This document shows, one piece after another, positions 55,521 to 64,000 of a DNA stretch of 64,000 nucleotides. The notes beneath the pieces were generated by a model that ran no database searches, had not been told where the DNA came from, and saw nothing but the letters and a program-made list of their open reading frames with translations. The stretch spans positions 1,550,001-1,614,000 of the forward strand of contig CM065653.1 in NCBI GenBank assembly GCA_033220425.1. Direction: 5' to 3'. This DNA is from Lepraria neglecta. Taxonomy: Eukaryota; Ascomycota; Lecanoromycetes; Lecanorales; Stereocaulaceae. The position numbers and the translations under genes were made by a program. Each line of letters starts with the position of its first letter. Positions within the stretch are counted from its first letter, which is position 1.

Positions 55521-56340
55521 GTGGACAATGGCCGTATAACCCATATTCTCACTGTTTGCGACTACTTCAAAGTCCATGCTCATTGTGCGGGTGCCGTTTT
55601 CCTTTTGGTGGTCTTTGATGTGGCGCGCTATACGTAATCGAGGCTTTCTTGCACTCTGAGTGTTAAGCGTCGGGGTTTGGATTCTGCTCCGTATTTGCAG
55701 GAACTAAAGAAGGTTCTATTCAAAGAGAGCGGCAAAAATTGCATTCAGTACTCCAGCGGAGTAGAAAGTCAGCAAATCTCCGCCAAAGGGGAGCTACATG
55801 CTCATCATGGATTATTCTACTCAAGCAGAATATTATGACTTTTTTGCTGATCTCCGAAATGGTACACCTGGACACATTGCTCTACTGAAGGACGCAAATC
55901 TTTTATTTCTGCAAGAGCATAATCAAAGCCACGATTCCAACAGCAGAACACAGCCTGAGAAGCAAATAGCATATGTATAACAATCGAGCAATGATGATTT
56001 AAGCAAGGAATATCCACTCGGTCAATAAAATAAGATCAGATACCTCGGAAGCTGGACATCGGTCAGGCGCAATAAGCTTGTATAACCCACCCTTGCTTCG
56101 AGTGGCAAGCAAGATCGACATTACGTACCTTGGAAGAGCCTACCTCGACATCGGTGCTCATTGCTGCTAATGGTCAAACAATCTCCTGGCCTTATACTCG
56201 AATTTTCACCTTCCAGCGTTCCGCAAAACACAATTGGAAAGCTGCGTCTCTAGACTAGAGATTGATTGAGGGTTCGGCTTTTCCTGTCGCCATACTTGTC
56301 TCTCCTGATCTCTGGGAGACAATTCTTGCTTGTCTCCAAC
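55521..56340. other. Intergenic, no gene seen
   Basis: Only short open frames. The right end should be the former promoter of the P450. Confidence 0.4.
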
Positions 56341-57395
56341 AATGACGCACATCTCTGCCTCGACCCTATGGACAGTGTTACTCCTGTTTGCTGTGTATTC
56401 CTATCAGAAGTGGACCGCATATACTACATTCCGGGCCGCACCGAGGAAACATGCTGTCGGAGGCCTCAAAATACCCGCATCGTGATCCAGTCAGGGGCTA
56501 TGATCTATATTGCGAGCGTACGAAGGCTACATAGCACGGACAATTGATGAAGCTCTACGAAAAGCATTGTGAATTGTATGGTATGACATCTGAACAGCAG
56601 TTTTTTAACACTAAATCCATCAACACGAAGCAATATCCAGCAAGCCGCCGCGCTCTCGTTCCAGGACTGGGGCAAGGCGTCCCCCAGGAGCAAATCTTCT
56701 AATCCTTTCGTTGGAAGGGGCATTTTCTCTAAAGATGGCGCGTGCTGGAAAAACTATAGGGATCTTGATCAATGCTACTTTCTCCAGGTCAAACATCTCG
56801 GACACACCTTCTTTTGGGGTCTTTGTTGATCGGCTCTTTGAGCTGATTCCACGTAATGGGCGTATAATCGACATCCAGCGTCTTCTACATAAGCTTGTAT
56901 GGAGCAACCTATTCCCGCACCATTACCCGTCAAGCTGACGGATTTCAGTTTCTCGACGTATCGACTGATTTCTTATTTGGAACATCAATGGACTTGCTAC
57001 TACCAGATATCCCAATCGACTCTATCGAATTTATGAAGGCGTTCAATAAGTCATTGGTAGGAGTAGGCCGCCGCAGACGAGCTGGTATGTTCGTCTTTCT
57101 ATACAAACACGACTCGTCATGGAAAGTAGCCTATGAGAATGCCCACAAGTTTATCGATAGTCACGTCGAGCGAGCACTAGAGGACACAGCCAGACTCGGA
57201 TCAAGATCTTCCGCCAGATCGGTACATCCTCCTCCACGAAATGGCAAAGAAGATTCGAGACCCCATCGAACTTCGATATCAAATATTGCAGGTCTTCTTA
57301 CAAGCCCGTGACACCACATCGATCCTCGTTGGAAACACCCTATTCCATCTAGCGAGAAATCCCCAAGTATGGACCGAATTGCGTCGCTCTGCTCA
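56341..57395 (+). pseudogene. 3'-truncated cytochrome P450, CYP52-like
   Basis: It begins with an N-terminal anchor (STLWTVLLLFAVYSYQKW). In mixed frames it runs through a GLGPRRKIF-like block, DGFQFLDVSTDFLFGTSMDL, FNKSLVGVGRRRRAGMFVFL and LHEMAKKIRDPIELRYQILQ. It reaches the I-helix VFLQARDTTSILVGNTLFHL with ARDTT in place of the usual AGxDTT form, then ARNPQVWTELRR, where similarity stops. The ExxR helix and the heme-binding Cys loop, about the last 200 residues, are missing. Several stops and frame changes occur upstream. CYP52-type enzymes are omega-hydroxylases of fatty acids and alkanes. The 3' end abuts a truncated MFS gene in the opposite orientation. Confidence 0.65.
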
Positions 57396-59031
57396 CCTCT
57401 CAAAAAGCGGCGGTCCAGCAAGCGGCAGCGCACTCGCCAGCACATTCCCACAGACCGTAAGCGCCGCCATAGCAGATGCGCTGTAAACACCAAAAGCATC
57501 CACCAGGTAACTATTCGTTGCTAATTCGACAGCTACGTAAGCAAAGCCGACGAGGGAGGTGGCGAGGATGGGGACGATCATGGGGTGTGGTATTGGGAGG
57601 ACCAGCCGAAGGAGATGATGCCGATGGGGATGAAGATTATGCCGAGGAGCATGGGTGGGAGACGGTATTCCGGTTTTGGATCACCGGCTTGGTTGGGGGA
57701 GGAGGCGGATTTTAGTTTGAGGTACCAGTCTAGGAAGGCGCCGCAGAGGAGGACGGAGAGGATCATGTCGATGCCTATGGTCTCGCCAGCATCCTACACC
57801 ACTGGATTTCGGGGCTGTGCCATTTGTAGAAACAACACAGGCATGTATGCACCTAGTCCAAGATACATCAAACCCACATCCGACTCTGAGAAATGATACC
57901 CATCCTGAAAAACACTCGGCAGCGTCGTGATTATCACATAAGTATACCCCAACTGAAAAGCTCCAATCAGGACACAAAGTCCAATAACCGGGCTGACAAA
58001 CAGCAATTTCGCAGGCCTCAGCATGGCTTCGCCTAAAATCCTCTTCGCAGATACGTCCCTATGGTATCTTGACCGCAGCAGCTCATTCCCGATCTCCTTC
58101 CTCAGCTTCCTCGCCTTGCGCTCCAGAACAGTGATCTTGTAAGACTCGCGGTAGAGCAGGAGGAAACCTAGTTCGAAAGCGCCACAGATGATGGTTACGA
58201 GCCAAAACGCCATCTCCACCCTTTTGCCTGCGAGATGAATCCACCCACAATCGGTCCGAGTATCGGGGCTACAAACGGTGTCATGCCCATGACAGCCAAA
58301 GCGCTGCCTCTCTCCTCCTGCTTGAACATGTCACCCACAATACACGGATTCAGCGTCGTGCTCGCCACACTGGCTCCAAAGAAAATCGAAAAGCTATCAA
58401 CATGGAAATACTCTGACTCTCTGCAGCGATCGCGGAGAAAATTACGAAGGAAATGTTTGCACCATTATACACAGGAAGTCTGCCATAGATTTCTGATAAT
58501 GGTCCCACGAGGAGGGGGCTGACCATTTCGCCGCATTCCCAGATCGAGACTAGGATTGTTAATTCGAGTTTGCTGTTTGAGTGGAATTCGGATGGGATGT
58601 CAGGGTTTGCGGGGGCGCACGTTAGGATTGCGAGATTGCTGTGTACACCGAAAGTCAGACCACGAGACAGGGTCAAAGAGAGAGCACGATTGGTGGGCAC
58701 ATCGCGCTGGGCGAGGCTCCTTACATGATACAACTTATAAAAGAAATCAGAACTACCAGACCCAATTTGTATGCCGGTGACCAATTGATTGGATTTTGGG
58801 GATCGTCTGGGCCGTCGGAGTCAACGACATTGCTGCTGCCGTCAATAGAGTCGTCTTCGCAAGATGCCCTTGTTTCCAAATTTGGATCTTCTCAAGCTCG
58901 CCATTGGGTTGTTTCTCGACATCGGACGTCGAAGTAGACACGTGCTCATTATTCGTCAAATTTTCTTCAGCGAAAGCTGACTTCGCGAGCCCCGTCATAC
59001 CAGCACCAGGCAGTTCTTCCGCAATACCCAT
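57393..59031 (-). pseudogene. Broken and C-terminally truncated MFS transporter
   Basis: The protein is a DHA1-type major facilitator (drug:H+ antiporter-like). From the ATG at 59031 it has a hydrophilic N-terminus, then DPQNPINWSPAYKLGLVVLI. An intron follows, then NSKLELTILVSIWECGEMVS, PLLVGPLSEIYGRLPVYNG and FGASVASTTLNPCIVGDMFK, with GSALAVMGMTPFVAPILGP. The second half has FWLVTIICGAFELGFLLLYR, SPVIGLCVLIGAFQLGYTYV and the last visible helices SYLVDAFGVYSASAMAALTV and GPPLFER. The typical C-terminal 30-40 residues are missing. I count at least three frame changes and one in-frame stop. It faces the truncated P450 tail-to-tail with almost no spacer. Confidence 0.7.
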
Positions 59032-59793
59032 GGCAGAATCAGGTGGGAAGCCTTTCCCTGCGTGTTTCGAGAAATGTTTTCAAAAAAAAAAAAGATCTGA
59101 AGGGGGACCGTTATAACTTTCTTGGCGCCAGCTGCTCCACAAGTCGAAGGGAAAACAAAGCGAGGCTACCGGATTAATTGAGACATTGACGATATTAAAC
59201 GACGACGAAGGAGCGAAGCTTGAAAAGAGAAAATCGAAGACGGAAAACTTAAACTACTGTAAAATCGGAGATACGTGGGCGCCAGATGGAGAAGCTCGGC
59301 ATGGTGTATCGGGTAGCGGATGTCTGTCCCTAGATGCAGACTTACACAATTGCATCGCGCTGATCCAGATGAGATCTAGATCAGATTTTGAATAGTGCAT
59401 GGGAAATCGGTGATTCTGATAGGACGATTAGAGGGTGACAGTGCCTTGATTCGTCATGTCGTGCTGTCCACGGGCCATAGTGAGTGATTCGAAAAGGACT
59501 ATGGTGAGTGACTTTTCCTTTAGGGCTGGTTTCGGCGCTGGCGGCACGGAAGCAGCTGCCATTTGGGGGCTGAAGCTTGCCTTAGAGCCGTGGAGCAATG
59601 CCTTAGCGGTGCCTCGGCGGCCCCTGAAGCCCTTCTCGTGCGTTGACCATGGATCGATCTAGACTTTAATCGATGGTGAGGGAGACGCCTACTTTGGATT
59701 CAGTTTGCCCTTCTGGCTTGTGGGTACAACCGTATTGATTGATTTAATGTTGTCAAAGCAGAAGACAGCATAGATACAATACCAGCGCGTCAA
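59032..59793. other. Intergenic, no gene seen
   Basis: Contains the former MFS promoter region, a poly-A tract at about 59081-59092, and the 3' flank of MMS19. No gene is recognisable. Confidence 0.45.
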
Positions 59794-62700
59794 TCAATCG
59801 CTCTGAGGCTCATCCATGTTAAACCAAGCAGCCCTACACTCCACCGCCTCCTTCCTAATATGCCTCCTCGGATCATCTAGCACACCCAACAATCCCCTGG
59901 TCACAGAATTCCTGTATGGCAGCAAGGTACTATCTTTGACCCTCCCGGGGAAAATGTGCAAGCATCTCAGCGCATTATGCCGTACGCTTGCCGTGTTCAC
60001 CTTGGGATTTGAAGCGGATTTGAGAAGTCGGGTGACGAAACTGCCCATGTGTCCTTCGACGGCTTTGGGGCTTTCTTGACTTATGATTGTGAGACTTTGG
60101 ATTGTGGCAGCTTTGACATCGGAGTCTTCGAGATCTAGACTTTGTAGGAGGAGTGGGAGGATGGTGTCGATTTCAGACATGATCACTTCTGTGGGCATGT
60201 GCTTGAGGATACCAGATAGTGCGATGAGGTAGTTGGGTTTGATTGCTGTGTCGGCCTTTCGGAAGTCTTGCGCAATGGTAGGCACACAGGTGTTGAAAGC
60301 CTTTTGTTTTGCAAGTAGTCGGATGCTGGCACCGTTCTCTTTGGATAGGATCTCATCTGGCGCAAGGAGCAAACCAAAGCCACGAGCACTAGCGAGGCCG
60401 CATTCAGGATTTGACAGTAGAGACAGGAGGCGCTCAAGAACTTCATCGGCATGCGCGAGACGGAGGACAAGTCCTTTAGCTTCCCAGAATACGACACGCA
60501 CTGCATTTTCGGACAGGGTGGTTGTTTCTAACAATCCGGACACGAGATTTCGCAGGTAATCTGTGATGTCTCTCGTCTCCTGAGAGGGCAGGAACTTGTT
60601 GGTCAATAGCCCAATCTGCCGCAGGATGGCCTGCCGTATTGCTGGCACATCTTCGGCTAGGGCAAGTCTGACCAATTCTGCAAGTAGTCTTTGTATCGAA
60701 CCGTTGTCAATGTCTGTGTACTGCAGGGCAACCTGATTCTTGTCAGCAAGTAGGAATGTCTACCCAAAAGGCCCATCTTACCAATCGCCCAACACCAGCC
60801 ATCAAAGCGGTAGATAAGATCATAGTCGACCTCTGCGATTTTGGCGTATCTTTTCTAAATGGCACAGGTGTGAAAGCACCTCCCTCCGCAAAGAGAGAGT
60901 AGACCTGAACGGCTACGGACCTTTGCTTGTGTCCATCGAGTGCACGGACGATCATGGTTGACAATCGTCCAAGCATCTCCAGAGTCGCATCTTCATTCAG
61001 TGCTGTAGTAGGGGCTTGGCCTGTAGAGGCCAGCACCACTCGATTTGTTAAGCCAACCACAATCTTTTCATGATAGCTGCCCAGATTAGGATCTTGAGGA
61101 AGGTCTCGCTGGCCGAGTACGTAGTGTAAGGTTGAAAGAATCGCTCGTGGGTAGGCTGATGATCCATCATTCTGTAGGACCACATCAAGTCTGTTCAGCA
61201 ATCGACGAATGAGTGTGTCTGAGACGAATTTCTCTACGCTGAGCTGTGCCAGGCCCTCCAATGTGATCAGATAGTCTTGACTTTCGGAGAGACTAGAGTC
61301 AGGTAACTTGGACATAAAGGCCGGAAAAGTGATGTCCATGATTAGGTTTGGCTTGATCCTAGATAGCTCAACTAAAGCCCGAATTGCTTCCTTCTTCAGG
61401 TCGTCTTTCCCACTTGGATCCTTGACGAGGACGATCTCGTCGAAATATTGGACAGCCATGCCAATCTCGTTATCCTGGAGGTACTTTCGAAGCAAGCACA
61501 ATCGGAGCACAGCCTTTAGTGCCACAACGCGGAAGGACACTTCATCTGCTGCGGTACTCATAAGAGCTTGGCTGGTCAGTTCAAATAACCGGTCCTTAAA
61601 GGGCTCCAAAGGGTTCTCTATAGTGCTCGTCGGTGCTAGTATGCTAGGCGTGCCATATACAGCAATAGCAGAGTCCATTATTTGTACCAAGACTTCCAAC
61701 AGCACCCTCTGCTTGCCAATGCTATCGGCATCTTGGTATAGTGTATTCAAACGAGGAACGACCGTTTTCACAATTAGATAAAATGCGACAGGAGATGCTA
61801 TCCCAAGTGCACTGAGGATCTGGCCTGCGGGCTTTGCTTGTTTCTGCTGGGGCTCATGCAGCTGCTCATTGCATTCTTTCGTTATTGGCCGTAGATACCT
61901 CGCAAGCGGAGTTTTTGGATCGGTGGAGTCTAGCCCTCGACTCAGCCGTATTGCGATAGCTTGCAATGATACAAGTGCTTCTTCTGCTAGATCTTCTTCC
62001 TGTACATTAAGAATTTCGAACTTCAGAGAGTCCCATAGAGTGACCGAGTAATTCGAGACTGTTGTGACACTATATGATGATGCGCAAGCGGTGATGGTCT
62101 GCAAGACATCTTTCTACATCGTGTTAGATGGAGCTTATGTAAAGTGCATAGGCAGTCTCACCTTGACATTTGGTGACGTAGAATCAAGCTTGTCTATTAA
62201 TTGGGGGAACGCATAGGGCGCAAAATATGATGATGATGCAACACAATCTCTGAGCCTGCTCTTTAGATCTTGGGCAGTAATTCCATATGGATCATCGGGA
62301 GGCGGTCGAAAGGTGATGGGGAAATAACAGAAGACGGAGTCGAACAGGGTCTACAAATCGTGAGCAAATCTCTAGGCCCAAGAAGAGAGTCGAACCTCTG
62401 CATGGCCTGATATATCCCATTCCATCATGACTACCTTGAGTATTGAGAAGATGACCATCAAGTTCCTCGGGTCTTTCTCGCCAATGACAAGATCCGTAAT
62501 ACCGACAACAGACTCATTTCCGAGCTCCTTGAGGGCGTTGCGGTGCTTCGACATTAGGTCGTTCAGCAGTTCAAGTATCTGAAGCCTTTGTGGTTGGGGG
62601 CGTATTTGTAGGTCCTGGAAATGCTCGAGCATTCTGGCTAATAGTCAGCCCCAGGTTCCACGCCAACTAGACACCCGATGCAAGCCATTTATGGGAGAAG

Positions 62701-63196
62701 GAGTATTCCAGCTCGCATCCCAGGTATGCTAACTTCTACCAGCGCAGCTCTGTGGCCAAGGTCCCAGCAGATGATACACTTACTCACGCTCTGAACGTCG
62801 TTACTGCCATCTCTTTGCTAAATCTCCCCAGTCCTTGTAGTTTCCTGAGACCTCCTACTGCACCTCCATCTTCAATCCGGGCACATAAGAATTCGCAGAG
62901 CGTTTGAATCTGCTGTCTGGATAAGAAAGTTAGTGACAAATGGCCGATGATTTCGGAGAGGTAGCCGATCGTTTTGGCGCGGACTGTAGCATCTTCTTCG
63001 TTGATGTACTCGCCCAGAGACCGGACGACTTCAATTAAGGTTGTTTCTTTCGACTCCAGCCCTGAGTACAAGTCAGCCTGGGAGTTTGGAATAAGGACAA
63101 GACGCATAGCATACTCTTTGCTGTCTCCTTCGCAATATCTGAAGCCTTTGCTTTGTCAGGGCCGACTGTGAGCAAGTATTGCTGAACATCTGACAT
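59794..63196 (-). CDS. MMS19: MMS19/Met18, cytosolic iron-sulfur assembly targeting factor
   Basis: A HEAT-repeat protein of the cytosolic Fe-S targeting complex that hands clusters to DNA polymerases, helicases and the TFIIH helicase XPD; loss affects repair and transcription. Six exons give about 1,030 residues. Exon 1 starts MSDVQQYLLTVGPDKAKASD. The N-terminal domain has YINEEDATVRAKTIGYLSEI and, in the third and fourth exons, VVGITDLVIGEKDPRNLMVI and LFDSVFCYFPITFRPPPDDP with YGITAQDLKSRLRDC, a family hallmark. Long HEAT-repeat exons follow (62104-60743 and 60675-59794), with the C-terminal segment LCHIF-like RCLHIFPGRVKDSTLLPYRN, ending LDDPRRHIRKEAVECRAAWF. All introns fit and no lesion is seen. 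It shares a 183-bp divergent promoter with MTD1. Confidence 0.9.
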
Positions 63197-63379
63197 CGTC
63201 AGTCCTTGTAAGCTTGTCGCAGACCGAATTGTAGAGAAGAGTGTTTAAAAAAGTTCTCCGATTCAAAACGTCACTTGTGTATGATCGACAGCTAGCGGTA
63301 TCTTATCGGCATCTTTTCGCTTCAACTTTCCTATCTCGATTTTTTGTCGAATTTCTTTTCTCATATATATCGAACGACC
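63197..63379. promoter_or_regulatory. Divergent promoter between MMS19 and MTD1
   Basis: Only 183 bp separate the two start codons, so the 5' UTRs are short and the core promoter is shared. The MTD1 side carries a pyrimidine-rich TTTTCTCATATATATCG tract just before the start. Confidence 0.55.
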
Positions 63380-64000
63380 ATGGTTGGACATACGAATGGT
63401 GCGGCCTCATGCAAAGTGGTTCTAGCTGGCACCGTGGCCAAGGACCTCCTGGCTGAGGTATCACAAGGGTTTTCGAAGGTTGGAAAGGCTCCACTGCTTA
63501 TTGGCTTCCTTGCAAATAAAGATCCAGCTGCTCGCAAATATGCCGAATGGACTGATCGTACCTGTCAAGAAAAGTGAGATTGTTCGTATACTTTTGCTTA
63601 TTGTTTGCTCTTTTGGGAGTCATTCTGACGTCTGCCGGTCAGCGGTTTCAAGTTTGAATTACGAGAAGTTGACCGCGAAGAGCTGGAGTCTAGCATTCTT
63701 GCAGCAAATGAGGATCCTGATATAGACGGCATCATTGTGTACTACCCAATATTTGGCAATCGTCAAGACCAATATCTACAGCAGTGCACGGATGTCAGCA
63801 AAGATGTGGAAGGTCTTAGTCATCGTTACATTTTCAAGTTGTACCACAATGAGCGCTTCCTTGACGAACAGATGACACAGAAAAGTCTACTGCCATGTAC
63901 CCCACTTGCACTTCTGAAAATCCTGGATTATCTGAGAGTCTACAACAGCATTCTACCGTACGGAAACAGACTTTTCGGCAGGTCGATCACTGTTTTCAAC
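63380..64000 (+). CDS. MTD1: NAD-dependent methylenetetrahydrofolate dehydrogenase Mtd1 (5' part)
   Basis: A cytosolic one-carbon enzyme oxidising 5,10-methylene- to 5,10-methenyl-tetrahydrofolate with NAD. The ATG at 63380 opens MVGHTNGAASCKVVLAGTVA and LLIGFLANKDPAARKYAEWT. The intron (GTGAGA..GGTCAG) joins to GFKFELREVDREELESSILA. IDGIIVYYPIFGNRQDQYLQ is the substrate-binding segment with the YYP and NRQDQYLQ hallmarks, followed by CTDVSKDVEGLSHRYIFKLY. The frame continues as LLPCTPLALLKILDYL and GNRLFGRSITVFN off the right edge, where the NAD-binding domain would begin. No defect is seen in the visible 180 residues. Confidence 0.9.

Overview
The window looks like nuclear DNA of a filamentous ascomycete (Pezizomycotina). 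Genes carry short 45-80 nt introns with GT..AG ends, divergent gene pairs are common, and the proteins are fungal: an AsaB/CmcJ-type oxygenase pair, a DUF7580 protein, a fungal NLR, a Clr5-domain relic, and the core genes PTA1, COA3, HPM1, GRX4, MMS19 and MTD1. The class cannot be fixed from sequence alone. No rRNA, credible tRNA, CRISPR array or retrotransposon was seen.

Layout. 1-1.7 kb: a decayed reading frame running off the left edge, and a short direct repeat. 1.7-6.3 kb: intact PTA1 (-) divergent from COA3 (+), then a GPI-anchored wall-type protein (-). 6.3-9.3 kb: relics including a broken Clr5-domain gene. 9.3-13.3 kb: a small hypothetical and a 991-residue membrane ankyrin protein (-). 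13.3-15.7 kb: non-coding DNA with TTAGGG units and two adjacent terminal-inverted-repeat elements, one carrying a nested 102-bp palindromic insert. 15.9-17.2 kb: HPM1. 18-23.4 kb: three paralogues of a small secreted protein, at least two damaged, separated by a degenerate tandem array. 24.4-25.5 kb: an SDR lacking its catalytic Lys. 26.6-36.5 kb: a 30-residue-repeat protein with a frameshift, a decayed frame, a broken Pezizomycotina-type gene, a small membrane protein, two relics of an unnamed family and a broken beta-lactamase-fold hydrolase. 36.5-39.9 kb: two intact AsaB/CmcJ-type oxygenases. 40.4-47.0 kb: an intact DUF7580 protein divergent from an intact NLR (C2H2-NB-ARC-TPR). 47.6-52.6 kb: a second broken beta-lactamase-fold gene, a long gene-poor stretch and an F-box relic. 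52.9-53.8 kb: GRX4. 54.4-59.0 kb: a broken alpha/beta hydrolase, then a P450 and an MFS gene that have lost their facing 3' ends at one apparent deletion junction. 59.8-64 kb: intact MMS19 divergent from MTD1, which runs off the right edge.

Conserved housekeeping genes at both ends and in a few islands are intact, while most accessory genes between them are broken. The in-frame stops that could be read are all compatible with C:G to T:A change. This suggests an accessory region being eroded, possibly with RIP-like mutation, although small indels are just as common. The best candidate for a working, little-described system is the divergent DUF7580 / C2H2-NB-ARC-TPR pair, which resembles fungal allorecognition or immunity loci. 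Everything about its function is inference from architecture.
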